The notes under the pieces are model-generated. The model made no database searches and was not told the DNA's origin. It saw only the letters and a list, made by a program, of their open reading frames with translations. Made by a program: the position numbers and the translations under genes. From a virus, in IMG/VR virus record IMGVR_UViG_3300017963_000024, positions 22,833-86,832 of that record: 64,000 bases of DNA; one strand, given 5' to 3'. Shown here one piece after another: positions 8,646 through 15,775 of the stretch. Position 1 is the first letter of the stretch. Each line of letters opens with the position of its first letter.

Positions 8646-9035
8646 ATGACAATGTTTGCTTTCGTAAGAGGAAGTCACAGGGCACATGAGATTGCGGAGG
8701 ACAAAGTTCACACCCGATGTGGACTCATCTTTGATGAGGTGCAGGATATTACCCCTTGTGCGGCGACCAAGTTTTGTAAGGAGTGCCCACGAGAGGATGC
8801 CGCTTTTCCACCCGAAGCTGATATTCCAGAAGAGGTCGAGGTGAAGGAGTCCTCCCGTCAAAACGAGATCGAACAGAAGCTCGCTGCTCTAGATTCTCTC
8901 TTCCCTAACAATCCGTACTTCTGGAACGCGGCTCTGATGCTGGCCTTTGCAGAACCTCACCGATACGATTTTCGTTGTGATACAGCCATTGCCTTCATCA
9001 ACGAGGCCCGGAGGATGCGAAAACTCAAAGGGTGA
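8646..9035 (+). CDS. Hypothetical protein with cysteine pairs, 129 aa
   Basis: ATG at 8646 follows an agaaaggaat site. Residues 20-50 contain H-x-x-CG and FCKEC, a possible small zinc site. The rest is acidic then helical. No family is recognised. It ends before a 60-base gap carrying a candidate promoter. Confidence 0.6.
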   Translation: MTMFAFVRGSHRAHEIAEDKVHTRCGLIFDEVQDITPCAATKFCKECPREDAAFPPEADIPEEVEVKESSRQNEIEQKLAALDSLFPNNPYFWNAALMLAFAEPHRYDFRCDTAIAFINEARRMRKLKG

Positions 9036-9061
9036 GAGGTCAAAGTTTTTTCTTTCAGCCC

Positions 9062-9090
9062 TAGACAGCCAAAGCTTGACTTGATAGAGT
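9062..9090 (+). promoter_or_regulatory. Candidate promoter directly abutting the nuclease start
   Basis: TAGACA (9062-9067) and TAGAGT (9085-9090) have a 17-bp spacer that contains AAGCTT. The ATG at 9098 is only 8 bases beyond the -10, and no Shine-Dalgarno is visible, so the transcript might be leaderless. The boxes are imperfect and the call is tentative. Confidence 0.35.
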
Positions 9091-9097
9091 GAGCACA

Positions 9098-9694
9098 ATG
9101 GAACACAGGTCACGGAGAGCCAAGGGAAGGCGGCTGCAAGTGAAGGTTGCCGAAGCTCTAGCTCGTGAATACAGCTTGACGATTGAGGCTGCTCCGCCCA
9201 GCAAACCGGGGATCAGGAAGGGAGTCCGATACGTTCCAGAGGGTTCCAATCCTGATCTCCGGGTCCGCGTCGGGGGTCAGCCGGGTGAGGATGTTGCTTT
9301 GGTATCGAAGAAGGCTCAAGAGGCGTGTGCAATTGGTGGAGACAAGCTCTACATCGAGTGCAAAAATGCGGAGGCTTGGGACTTCGGAGCAAACTTTTGG
9401 AACAAAGGAGGAAGACTAGAGTTCATCATCAGAGCGTTGGAGCAATCAGAGAGAGGCTTGGAGAAAAGGAGGGGGTCTTGGATTCCTGTCGCTTTCTTCT
9501 CGAAGAACCACTGGCCGATCCTTGTGGCTTTCACAGCACGGGGAGGCGAGATCATTCGGATGAGGGAAGAGACTCCGATCTTGGTTGCATCGGGATTCAT
9601 CGTTGTAACCCTCCCCGCCTTTCTCAAAACTCTGGATGGGAGGAGTCTCAATGAAGACCAAAAAGAAAAAGGCATCCAGTGCCTCACCGACTAA
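9098..9694 (+). CDS. PD-(D/E)XK-type nuclease, possibly resolvase-like
   Basis: The 198-residue protein has a basic N-terminus and helix (RRAKGRRLQVKVAEALA) followed by NPDLRV with D53 and LYIECKN with E87 and K89, the layout of a PD-(D/E)XK active site. Phage proteins of this build act as Holliday-junction resolvases or related structure-specific nucleases; which applies is not clear. The ATG at 9098 is preferred, although an in-frame GTG lies at 9089. It shares the region with the recombination genes. The 3' end overlaps the next gene. Confidence 0.65.
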   Translation: MEHRSRRAKGRRLQVKVAEALAREYSLTIEAAPPSKPGIRKGVRYVPEGSNPDLRVRVGGQPGEDVALVSKKAQEACAIGGDKLYIECKNAEAWDFGANFWNKGGRLEFIIRALEQSERGLEKRRGSWIPVAFFSKNHWPILVAFTARGGEIIRMREETPILVASGFIVVTLPAFLKTLDGRSLNEDQKEKGIQCLTD

Positions 9695-9932
9695 GAGGCA
9701 ACCCCCGAAGAAGAGAGAAGTAGCGAAGGGATCAAGTCAGCCCAAGGGCAACTACTACGCACAGATCACTGATGAGAAGACAGGAGTTGAGCGGAAGGCC
9801 CAGTTCCAGTACGTCGAGGATCGAGATGTGTGGTTCCTTGCTTGGGGCATCAGAGACGCGCTGGAGACGAAGGACAAAAAGTACCTCCGTGAATGTATCA
9901 CGCTCCTCAAGAAGATTCCGGTGCTGCACTGA
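9651..9932 (+). CDS. Small basic hypothetical protein, 93 aa
   Basis: ATG at 9651 follows gggaggagtctca. The first 35 residues are rich in Lys, Ser and Pro, suggesting a disordered nucleic-acid-binding tail, and a short folded domain with several aromatics follows. It overlaps the nuclease gene and the next gene (TGATG). No family is recognised. Confidence 0.6.
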   Translation: MKTKKKKASSASPTKRQPPKKREVAKGSSQPKGNYYAQITDEKTGVERKAQFQYVEDRDVWFLAWGIRDALETKDKKYLRECITLLKKIPVLH

Positions 9933-10180
9933 TGGAAACTTTGAGAGAATTGGTGAGGCTAATCGTGCGGGAGTCGGCTTGGTGGCTTGTCGTCCTCTTC
10001 TGTGCCTACCAGCTTGGTTACATGACTGCCGTGAATCGAATGAGGGGAGCGGTCTTGGAAGAGCAGATGGTGGATAGCGAGGTCTACAGTGGCAGTGTTC
10101 AAAAGGAAAAACCGGGCAAGTCTCTCTGCGAACCAAAGCGTTCAAGACCGATTTCTAGCCAAGGTCAGCAAAGAATCTAG
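9932..10180 (+). CDS. Small membrane protein, 82 aa
   Basis: The TGATG overlap places the start at 9932. Residues 15-35 (SAWWLVVLFCAYQLGYMTAV) form one probable transmembrane helix preceded by a charged N-terminus. Its C-terminal third overlaps the start of the second HNH gene, so that part may be a consequence of the insertion. Function unknown; a holin-like role cannot be argued from one helix. Confidence 0.55.
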   Translation: METLRELVRLIVRESAWWLVVLFCAYQLGYMTAVNRMRGAVLEEQMVDSEVYSGSVQKEKPGKSLCEPKRSRPISSQGQQRI

Positions 10181-10643
10181 GGAAGATGGTTGCTGGATTT
10201 GGACAGCGTCAATCCGAACGGATGGCTACGGTCAGTTTGGTTGGAAGGGGCGGATCATCGGTGCTCACAAGTTTTCGTATATGCTCTTCGTTGGTGACGT
10301 TCCCGATCCACTTGTGGTGTGCCACAGATGCGACAATCAACTCTGCGTGAACCCGGACCACCTGTTTCTCGATACTCAGTCAGAAAACGTTTGGGATATG
10401 CGGAGAAAAAATAGGAACTTCAGGGCGACGGGTAACATGAACGGCATGAGACGACGACCAGACCGCGTGGCGAAAGGAGAAAAGCATGGACAGGCCAAGC
10501 TGACAAGAGAGACTGTGAAGGCGATCAAGCGTTTTGCAAAGCTTGGGTGGAAGCCGAAGGAGATAGCGGATCACTTCGGAGTCGGCCCCTCAACTATTCG
10601 TGATGTCCTCACGGGTAAGACATGGAAAGGAGACACAGCATGA
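10089..10643 (+). CDS. HNH homing-type endonuclease with C-terminal HTH (copy 2)
   Basis: The domain order matches the gene at 8109: RFLAKV, GCWIWTA, GYGQFGW, AHKFSY, CHRCDNQLCVNPDHL, then a K-E-H-G-Q-A-K-L linker and an HTH (KEIADHFGVGPSTIRDVL). The start appears to be GTG at 10089 or 10095, behind a gcgagg site, inside the small membrane-protein gene. The stop overlaps the next gene by ATGA. The two HNH proteins are paralogous but diverged, which points to separate or old invasions. Confidence 0.82.
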   Translation: MAVFKRKNRASLSANQSVQDRFLAKVSKESREDGCWIWTASIRTDGYGQFGWKGRIIGAHKFSYMLFVGDVPDPLVVCHRCDNQLCVNPDHLFLDTQSENVWDMRRKNRNFRATGNMNGMRRRPDRVAKGEKHGQAKLTRETVKAIKRFAKLGWKPKEIADHFGVGPSTIRDVLTGKTWKGDTA

Positions 10644-11113
10644 AGATGAAAAAGCGAAAGAAGAAGATCGGACTGGTCAACGCACTTGGCGGTGGCTCGG
10701 ATAAGCCCAAGAAGAAAAAGAAGCAGGTCGAGGAAGCTGCCATCGAAGAGAAGCCCAAGAAGAAAAAGAAGCTGAAGAAGACGAAGAAGACGAAGAAGGG
10801 CAAGAAGGACCTCGCTGAACTGAAAGATAAGGTCAAGGCCGAACGTAAGAAGCCGAAGGGCCGCACCATTGAGTTTCTCGATCTGAAGGTGGAGTACGAT
10901 GTCGAGATTCCAGCCAAGGGCCGCCCGTCCTTGAAACGGATTCCGTTCGACAAGCTGAACAAGAAGAACGCTTCTTTCTTCATTCCGTTCGAGGAGATGG
11001 CTCCTTCACAGGTCAACTCTGCCGTGGGTCAGGAAAATCTCCGTGCCGAAGGGAAGCGCAAGTACATCTACCGTTCGGTCGAAGGTGGCTCACGAGTCTT
11101 CCGAATCGACTAG
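10640..11113 (+). CDS. Lysine-rich hypothetical protein, 157 aa
   Basis: ATG at 10640 follows aaaggagacacagc. Residues 1-75 are dominated by KKKKK runs, and residues 80-157 look like a small folded domain with β character. Such phage proteins often bind nucleic acid, but no family is recognised here. It overlaps the upstream HNH gene by ATGA. Confidence 0.6.
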   Translation: MKMKKRKKKIGLVNALGGGSDKPKKKKKQVEEAAIEEKPKKKKKLKKTKKTKKGKKDLAELKDKVKAERKKPKGRTIEFLDLKVEYDVEIPAKGRPSLKRIPFDKLNKKNASFFIPFEEMAPSQVNSAVGQENLRAEGKRKYIYRSVEGGSRVFRID

Positions 11114-11114
11114 A

Positions 11115-11339
11115 ATGGCTGGTGTTTTTTCGAGAGACTACGGCTCGCACGTTGCAAAGTTTGAGGACGTGCGGGCCACAGGGCAGACGATGGGGGGTGC
11201 TCTGATTTGTGAGATCAACGGCAAGTCGGAGTTCATCCCCCAAGGCTGTATTGACGACACCAGCGAGGTTTGGGAACCGGGGCACGAGGGGACGCTTGTG
11301 ATTTGGGAGAAGATCGCAATCGAAAAAGGTCTGGTGTAG
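11115..11339 (+). CDS. Small hypothetical protein, 74 aa
   Basis: The ATG lies one base after the upstream stop, suggesting translational coupling. The product is acidic, with several G and D turns and probable β-strands (GALICEINGKSEFIP). No family is recognised. Confidence 0.55.
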   Translation: MAGVFSRDYGSHVAKFEDVRATGQTMGGALICEINGKSEFIPQGCIDDTSEVWEPGHEGTLVIWEKIAIEKGLV

Positions 11340-11350
11340 AATGTGTTCCC

Positions 11351-11569
11351 ATGAAGCTTGCGACGAAGAGGTGGTTGCTGGCGGCTCTTGACGACATTCA
11401 AAAGCTTTCAGATGAGTTTGCGAATGACCCACGGGGAGTCGCTGATGCGTTATGGGAAGTGGGCTTTGAGGTGGAACAGGAACTAGCTTCAATGGATGGG
11501 CTACTGCCCAACGAAAGGAGTGATAATGAAGACAAGGCGAGTAACGGTGACGATGGAGATCGAGACTGA
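11351..11569 (+). CDS. Small acidic helical protein, 72 aa
   Basis: ATG at 11351 is 11 bases after the upstream stop and its second and third codons form AAGCTT. Residues 5-50 are helical. The last 15 residues overlap the next gene and are highly acidic, perhaps as a by-product of that overlap. Confidence 0.5.
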   Translation: MKLATKRWLLAALDDIQKLSDEFANDPRGVADALWEVGFEVEQELASMDGLLPNERSDNEDKASNGDDGDRD

Positions 11570-11690
11570 CATCCCTCTGAGTGATCTTCGCAAGAAGGCG
11601 AACTGGCATACTGATGTGTGCCGAAGAGGAGAGCGAGTAGCTGAACCTGTGGATGTGAAGCAAGTCACGGTTCAGGTCGCCGCCAACTGA
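11526..11690 (+). CDS. Small hypothetical protein, 54 aa
   Basis: ATG at 11526 has a good gaaaggagtgata site and overlaps the upstream gene. The sequence alternates hydrophobic and charged residues at both ends, suggesting a small β-rich protein. No family is recognised. Confidence 0.55.
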   Translation: MKTRRVTVTMEIETDIPLSDLRKKANWHTDVCRRGERVAEPVDVKQVTVQVAAN

Positions 11691-11838
11691 CAAGCTTCGG
11701 TGTACCTGCGGGCTAGGCCAGCACATTGTTTAACCGTGAATAGAATACAGGCACTCATCCTCGTTGTCAGCGCAAAGAGCACGAGTAGCCTTTTTTCTTT
11801 TCCCTTAGACGATGTCGTGCGAAGTGTCCGCAGGAAAC

Positions 11839-11863
11839 GGGCCGGGTTGCTGGTCCCCGGCCC
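11839..11863 (+). terminator. GC-rich hairpin in the 11.69-11.89 kb gap
   Basis: GGGCCGGG (11839-11846) pairs perfectly with CCCGGCCC (11856-11863). There is no T-run after it, so it is at best a weak terminator or an RNA stabiliser. The 203-base gap also holds a T-rich stretch near 11790 but no convincing gene. Confidence 0.4.
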
Positions 11864-11893
11864 ACCCTTTGCAGATTCACGAGAAGGGGCGGT

Positions 11894-12208
11894 ATGGAGG
11901 ATAGAGCTTTCAACAATGTCTGGTTACTGCCTGAACTCTGGAGAGCGTTAATCTCAGGTGTATGCTTTGCTGAGAACCAATCCAGCAATAGGCGGTATGA
12001 TTACTCCGGTCTACTCCAAGCTTTGCTTCTCCTCGATCAGATGCGGGAGGACGACGACATCATCGAGATTCGCCTACTCAAGCCAGATGAGATCGGACTG
12101 AATGGGGAGGACTTGGGGTTGAACACGGAAGCTGTGACCGAGGTGCTGAGAGAAAAGCGGGTCATCAACGTAAGACAACTTAGGCAGTTGCGGAGGAGGG
12201 CTGGATGA
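11894..12208 (+). CDS. Hypothetical acidic protein, 104 aa
   Basis: ATG at 11894 follows gagaaggggcggt. The N-terminal part is aromatic-rich, and the C-terminal half is helical and ends in an arginine-rich tail. It overlaps the next possible start by ATGA. No family is recognised. Confidence 0.6.
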   Translation: MEDRAFNNVWLLPELWRALISGVCFAENQSSNRRYDYSGLLQALLLLDQMREDDDIIEIRLLKPDEIGLNGEDLGLNTEAVTEVLREKRVINVRQLRQLRRRAG

Positions 12209-12387
12209 GGACGTTCAACGTTTACGTTACATCACCCAATGGGGCAGGGCGGTTTTTCTCCGTTCCTGCCCCGTTCACTTTGAAGGGCAGAGCTAGAAAG
12301 GGGGAGCGAAATGAGAGTCAATCTAGGAACCATCGACATCAGCGACAAAGCACGAAAGGCGATCACACGGCACCTGACCGATGGTAG
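12205..12387 (+). CDS. Possible small protein, 60 aa (doubtful)
   Basis: The ATG overlaps the upstream stop (ATGA), which favours a real gene. The first 35 codons look plausible, but the last 26 overlap the better-supported gene at 12311 and read as low-quality arginine- and histidine-rich sequence. It may be translated to keep ribosomes moving into the next gene. Confidence 0.3.
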   Translation: MRTFNVYVTSPNGAGRFFSVPAPFTLKGRARKGERNESQSRNHRHQRQSTKGDHTAPDRW

Positions 12388-12490
12388 GCGGGGCAGCTTG
12401 GCTGGCCGTGCCGAAGTCAAGGAAATCTTCCAGAAGGCGGGGAAGAAAGCCATCAAGAAGATGGTGAAGGAGTGGAGTGGGAGCGACTGA
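12311..12490 (+). CDS. Small basic helical protein, 59 aa
   Basis: ATG at 12311 follows the repeated agggggagcgaa ribosome site. The product is lysine-rich and probably all-helical (AEVKEIFQKAGKKAIKKM). The stop overlaps the next start (TGATG). No family is recognised. Confidence 0.6.
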   Translation: MRVNLGTIDISDKARKAITRHLTDGRRGSLAGRAEVKEIFQKAGKKAIKKMVKEWSGSD

Positions 12491-12897
12491 TGCAAACGTT
12501 CCTCCCGTATGCCGACTTCGATCAGACTGCAAAGTGTTTGGACTTTCGTAGACTCGGCAAGCAGCGTGTTGAGGCAATGCAGATTCTCAAAGCATTGTGC
12601 TTCCCCGGCACGAGTCGGTGGGAACATCATCCCGCAGTGAAGATGTGGAGTGGTTGTGAAGAAGCCTTGGCCCTCTACTACAACACCATTGTACGTGAGT
12701 GGGTGCGGAGGGGATACAGAAACACGATGCCTTCCCTGTTGCTGGAGGACATCGTTCTTCCCTCTTGGCTGGGGAGCGAAAGTTTTCACGCAAGCCACCG
12801 ATCAAACTTGCTGCGGAAAGACCCTGAGTGGTACGGACAGTTTGGATGGGATGAGCCTTCGGACTTGCCGTACATCTGGCCGAAGGGGGAGCGATGA
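12490..12897 (+). CDS. MSMEG_6728-family protein (pyrimidine-dimer-glycosylase-like fold)
   Basis: The 135-residue protein matches this family along its length: MQTFLPY at the start, LDFRRLGKQRVEA, HHPAVKMW, a W-x-x-RGY motif, SHRSNLLRKDP near 105-115 and a final PYIWP. Members resemble T4 endonuclease V-type pyrimidine-dimer glycosylases in sequence databases, but most are uncharacterised, so DNA repair activity is a hypothesis. The start overlaps the upstream stop by TGATG and the end overlaps the next gene by ATGA. Confidence 0.78.
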   Translation: MQTFLPYADFDQTAKCLDFRRLGKQRVEAMQILKALCFPGTSRWEHHPAVKMWSGCEEALALYYNTIVREWVRRGYRNTMPSLLLEDIVLPSWLGSESFHASHRSNLLRKDPEWYGQFGWDEPSDLPYIWPKGER

Positions 12898-13379
12898 GAG
12901 CAATCACTCAAGAGGAGTTCGACAAACTTGAGTGCAACCAGTGTGGGGATTGTTGTGAACGTTTCTACCTTCCCCTCCCAACAAAACTTTGGTCTGGTTG
13001 TCAGTGGCCGCTCGATCACTACAACTGGTCCGAAGAAGAAAAGGTAGAAGCCCGGAAGATGGCGATGTGGGTGTCTTTCGGAGTGGAGCCACTGGATGAA
13101 CCGTTCACCGAGCGAAATAGGATGTCCTGCAAGTGCAACTGGTTCAGACGGATCACTCCAGACTACGGTGTCTGTACTCGCTACGAGGATCGCCCAAAAA
13201 CGTGTTCAAGCTTTCCTCTCCACTGTACCATTGGGGATGAATTTCCCCGCTGCGTCTACAAAGTTTTCTCAGAAGAGGAGCAAACCAGTGACGACGAAGG
13301 CGAGGAGAAATTCGAGAAAGACAGAGAAGAAGCTGAAGTCACGCAAGAACCGATTACTGTCGAAGGAGGAGCGAAATGA
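12894..13379 (+). CDS. CxxCxxCC (YkgJ-like) metal-binding protein
   Basis: Cysteines at 14, 17, 20 and 21 (ECNQCGDCC) followed later by YEDRPKTCSSFP fit the zinc- or iron-chelating CxxCxxCC domain family. The acidic C-terminal 40 residues are probably disordered and end in GGAK because the next gene's ribosome site lies inside them. The biochemical role of this family is unknown. Confidence 0.75.
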   Translation: MRAITQEEFDKLECNQCGDCCERFYLPLPTKLWSGCQWPLDHYNWSEEEKVEARKMAMWVSFGVEPLDEPFTERNRMSCKCNWFRRITPDYGVCTRYEDRPKTCSSFPLHCTIGDEFPRCVYKVFSEEEQTSDDEGEEKFEKDREEAEVTQEPITVEGGAK

Positions 13380-13828
13380 ATGTGTTGGTGTGTGGATCGA
13401 GGACATGGACCGACCGGGAGAGAATGAAGAGCGTGCTTGAAAAACTCCGTGAAGAGTTCGAGGGGGAAATCCACCTCATCGTGGGGGGAGCGCGTGGAGC
13501 AGACGAGAGGGCTTGTCTGCTGGCAGAGGAACTTGGGTACACCTACGAGAACTACTACGCACAGTGGGACCGCTACGGAAGGTCTGCTGGCCCGATCAGG
13601 AACAAGAAGATGGTGGACATCCTCGTTGAGGAGGGCGGCAAGCTTGTCCTTGCCTTCTTCGGCCCCGGCCCCTGCAAGGGAACGTGGAACACCGTCAAGT
13701 ACGCCCGAACGAAGGAACTCACCGTCAGGGGGTTCCCGCAGGAAGGAATCTCCGTTGGCTTCAGCACAGAGGAGGACCATGATGGGAAAGGAAGTCGAGA
13801 AGTATCGACCAGTGTGGAAGGCAAGTAG
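13376..13828 (+). CDS. DUF2493 / YspA-type SLOG-fold protein
   Basis: The start MNVLVCGSRTW, the GGARGADERA motif (about 38-47), AQWDRYGRSAGPIRNKKM and LAFFGPG-x-x-KGTW are diagnostic of DUF2493, a Rossmann-like family related to lysine-decarboxylase-like and DprA/SLOG proteins that probably bind nucleotides. These are common in phages, with no established role. The start follows ggaggagcgaa and overlaps the upstream gene. Confidence 0.85.
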   Translation: MNVLVCGSRTWTDRERMKSVLEKLREEFEGEIHLIVGGARGADERACLLAEELGYTYENYYAQWDRYGRSAGPIRNKKMVDILVEEGGKLVLAFFGPGPCKGTWNTVKYARTKELTVRGFPQEGISVGFSTEEDHDGKGSREVSTSVEGK

Positions 13829-13970
13829 TGCGGGAGGACTCCACTACTACGGAGCGTGGTTGAAAGCTTGGACCTTCGATGAGATGTGGCGGTGTGAGCA
13901 CAGGCACAGAACCAGAGAAGAAGCTCTGGCCTGTGCAATGAAGTGGAAGCCGGGAAAGGCGGATGGATGA
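13779..13970 (+). CDS. Small hypothetical protein, 63 aa
   Basis: ATG-ATG at 13779-13784 follows gaggaggacc and lies inside the 3' end of the DUF2493 gene. The product is rich in Trp and His (WRCEHRHRTREEALACA) and recalls small proteins that mark a transmembrane-free aromatic fold. No family is named. Confidence 0.55.
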   Translation: MMGKEVEKYRPVWKASSAGGLHYYGAWLKAWTFDEMWRCEHRHRTREEALACAMKWKPGKADG

Positions 13971-14224
13971 CGTACAAACTTTGGTGCTGCTGTGATGGAA
14001 GGTTCAAGTTGTGGTGGAGGCGAATCCAGAAAGTTTTAAAGGAAACCTACGGAGGAAAGAGGGGCTACCAAGTGGTCAGCGTCGAGGAGTCCGAAGTCCC
14101 TCTGGAAGTCTTCGACCGGAGAAGAAGACTGGCAGGATTCGCTGGCCGGGGTAGATGCTCGTTCTGTGGGAGCAGGGACCCCCGGTACGAAGTCAAGCTT
14201 GAAATAGAAAGGAGGAGCGAATGA
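13967..14224 (+). CDS. Small cysteine-containing protein, 85 aa
   Basis: ATG overlaps the upstream stop (ATGA). The N-terminus has LWCCCDGRF and the C-terminus CSFCGSRDP, so a metal site is possible but incomplete. It is basic overall and overlaps the next gene by ATGA. Confidence 0.55.
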   Translation: MTYKLWCCCDGRFKLWWRRIQKVLKETYGGKRGYQVVSVEESEVPLEVFDRRRRLAGFAGRGRCSFCGSRDPRYEVKLEIERRSE

Positions 14225-14472
14225 AGGTGACGTTCTCAATCGACGTGGACGACCGGGTCAGGAGGGCACTCCGCGCCTACCGAGGAAAGAGAGGGCTTGC
14301 CTCCCGTGAAGAGGTCAGGCATTTCTATATCAGCCACGGAGGAGCGGTCCTCGATGACGTGATGTGGGAATTTGAGAGGGGGGAGCGGTCTGATGAGGAA
14401 GAGGAGAGCGATAAAAAAGCAGAGGGGGGCGGGTCCTCCGATACCGTCAGCCCGCCAAGCCAGCATCTTTGA
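14221..14472 (+). CDS. Small hypothetical protein, 83 aa
   Basis: ATG at 14221 follows aaaggaggagcga. The first 55 residues begin with KVTFSIDVDDRVRRAL and contain a probable helix of the sort seen in small DNA-binding proteins. The acidic, serine-rich tail overlaps the next gene and may not be functional. Confidence 0.55.
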   Translation: MKVTFSIDVDDRVRRALRAYRGKRGLASREEVRHFYISHGGAVLDDVMWEFERGERSDEEEESDKKAEGGGSSDTVSPPSQHL

Positions 14473-14902
14473 AATCTACCGTGGAACCAACTCAGCCCTG
14501 ACCAATCTGGTAGCCTCAGAAAGAGATCCGATTTTCATCCCCGGCGGGGTAAAAGACTCCACCCCGCCAGCTTTCAAATCCCCGGAAAAGAGGCTCATGG
14601 CTGCAATCCTAGAAGCAGCCCTAGACGACCTCCGCAAGAAACCCACCTACCTATCCAGCCACACCCCCGACGAGAGACAGAGAAAGAACCGTCTAATTCG
14701 CTTGAAAAACAATGCGATAGACTGGTTCGAGGACGATGACGACACCTACGTCTTCTCCTTCCCCTCAGTCACACAAACGCTCTTCTCAGCCCACCCAGCT
14801 TCCATTCGAGAAGCCCTGAGAGCGTCCCACCTCCTTGAAAAAGAATCACCAGAAATCCCCCGTCAATCACCCAAGAGAATCAAAAAGCCCGCCCACAAGT
14901 AA
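14393..14902 (+). CDS. Hypothetical protein of a widespread small phage/bacterial family, 169 aa
   Basis: ATG at 14393 follows gggggagcggtctg. The segment from about 75 to 150 (RLMAAILEAALDDL, then a W-F-E-D block, YVFSFPSVTQTL and SIREAL) follows a pattern common in phage and proteobacterial proteins of unknown role, in which F-S-F and I-R-x-x-L are conserved. It is the last gene before the repeat-rich gap. Confidence 0.6.
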   Translation: MRKRRAIKKQRGAGPPIPSARQASIFEIYRGTNSALTNLVASERDPIFIPGGVKDSTPPAFKSPEKRLMAAILEAALDDLRKKPTYLSSHTPDERQRKNRLIRLKNNAIDWFEDDDDTYVFSFPSVTQTLFSAHPASIREALRASHLLEKESPEIPRQSPKRIKKPAHK

Positions 14903-14922
14903 TTCCCCGCCTGTTATATGTA

Positions 14923-14945
14923 AGGGGTAGATTCAAACTACCCCT
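14923..14945 (+). terminator. Hairpin after the 14393 gene
   Basis: AGGGGTAG and CTACCCCT form a perfect 8-bp stem with a 7-base loop, 20 bases after the stop codon. There is no T-run behind it, so termination strength is doubtful. Confidence 0.4.
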
Positions 14946-15119
14946 CCCACCTGATTCAAAAACACCCTCAAAGATTTCAGGACAGAAAATCCAGCAAAAA
15001 CAACGGGAAGCGATTCCACACAACCCAAAACAAACGGGGAGAGTTGTGAAAAAGCGGCCCTACCGATTCCAAAAACCTTCAGGGGGACACATCGCTGAAA
15101 AAGGGGGTAATCTCGCCTT

Positions 15120-15171
15120 CAAAAGGTCCTAGAGGGGGTAATCCACCCTACAAAAGGTCCTAGAGGGGGTA
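15120..15171. repeat. Two 21-bp direct repeats with 31-bp period
   Basis: The same 21 bases (core GGTCCTAGAGGGGGTA) occur at 15120-15140 and 15151-15171. A partial copy of the GGGGGTAAT end lies at 15102. The reverse complement, with a two-base insertion, recurs at 23751-23768. Confidence 0.85.
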
Positions 15172-15220
15172 CACGCTTGAATGAAGTATCAATACTCGCT
15201 CGTGTGAGCACTGCGGTTGC

Positions 15221-15236
15221 AATACTCGTGAGTATT
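15221..15236. repeat. Isolated copy of the AATACTC/GAGTATT palindrome
   Basis: AATACTCGTGAGTATT is a 7+2+7 inverted repeat identical to the centre of the tandem array downstream. A half-site, AATACTC, lies at 15191. The flanks differ from the tandem repeats. Confidence 0.75.
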
Positions 15237-15286
15237 CGCACCGCTCACGGAGCGGCGTTCCTTATATAGACAGAAACCCATAGCAG

Positions 15287-15391
15287 CCCTCCTACGGTGC
15301 GAATACTCGTGAGTATTCGTGCCCTCCTACGGTGCGAATACTCGTGAGTATTCGTGCCCTCCTACGGTGCGAATACTCGTGAGTATTCGTG
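15287..15391. repeat. Three perfect 35-bp tandem repeats, each with a palindrome
   Basis: Units at 15287-15321, 15322-15356 and 15357-15391 are identical. Each contains CGAATACTCGTGAGTATTCG, a 9+2+9 inverted repeat, preceded by CCTCCTACGGTG. The array ends 18 bp before a -35 box. It could be an operator array, iterons or a processed RNA hairpin series. There are no unique spacers, so it is not CRISPR. Confidence 0.92.
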
Positions 15392-15409
15392 CCCTCCCCC
15401 GCCCCCAAC

Positions 15410-15438
15410 TTGACAAAGCTTTGATAATGTGAGACAAT
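15410..15438 (+). promoter_or_regulatory. Promoter: TTGACA-17-GACAAT
   Basis: TTGACA (15410-15415) is followed by AAGCTTTG and, 17 bp on, GACAAT (15433-15438). It directly precedes the gene at 15493 and lies just after the 35-bp repeat array, which could regulate it. Confidence 0.7.
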
Positions 15439-15492
15439 ATGACCGTGGAAAAAGCCCATTCTAACGGTCACAGACCAGAAAGGAGGAACAGA

Positions 15493-15774
15493 ATGGCGGT
15501 ATCGAAATCATTGGAGGAGCAGTTGGCGGCTTTGACTGGAAAAGGGGGCAATACGAAGAAAGCCCCTGCCAAGAAGAAGGGGGGCCGCCCCAAGAAGACC
15601 GAGGCGGAAAAGATCGTGGAGAAGGTCCTGAAAAAGGGTCCGAAGTGCAACTTCTGCGGGCGTCCTGCCACGGTCGAAGTTCTCATCGCTGAACTGGACG
15701 GTAGCCATGTGAAATCGGTGATGCTCTGCAAGGGCTGCACGGGGAAGCGCATGAACTTCAGGAAGGAGGGGTAA
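15493..15774 (+). CDS. Small basic zinc-finger-like protein, 93 aa
   Basis: ATG at 15493 follows gaaaggaggaacaga; an upstream in-frame ATG at 15439 lies at the -10 box and is unlikely. Residues 10-45 are Lys- and Ala-rich (KKAPAKKKGGRPKK, AT-hook-like). The C-terminal half has CNFCG and MLCKGC pairs, one possible zinc site. A role in nucleic-acid binding is inferred. Confidence 0.65.
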   Translation: MAVSKSLEEQLAALTGKGGNTKKAPAKKKGGRPKKTEAEKIVEKVLKKGPKCNFCGRPATVEVLIAELDGSHVKSVMLCKGCTGKRMNFRKEG

Positions 15775-15775
15775 G

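Larger units (their letters stand above)
14903..15409. other. Gene-free, repeat-rich region (possible origin or control region)
   Basis: No believable gene lies here. From left to right it holds a perfect 8-bp hairpin (14923-14945), an A-rich tract (14950-15060) with long purine runs, two 21-bp direct repeats (15120-15140 and 15151-15171), an isolated 16-bp palindromic site (15221-15236) and three exact 35-bp tandem repeats (15287-15391). A promoter follows at 15410. Iteron-like repeats next to an A-rich stretch fit a replication origin or a multi-operator control region; the sequence alone cannot decide. Confidence 0.55.

Noticed and set aside
11700-11951. 83-codon + frame in the 11.7 kb gap
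   Set aside because: No Shine-Dalgarno; it spans a GC hairpin and overlaps the better gene at 11894.
15287-15391. CRISPR array
   Set aside because: Three identical units are directly adjacent with no unique spacers and no cas genes.
15439-15492. Upstream ATG at 15439 as the start of the zinc-finger-like gene
   Set aside because: It lies at the end of the -10 box, so it would not be within the transcript; ATG 15493 has a strong ribosome site.
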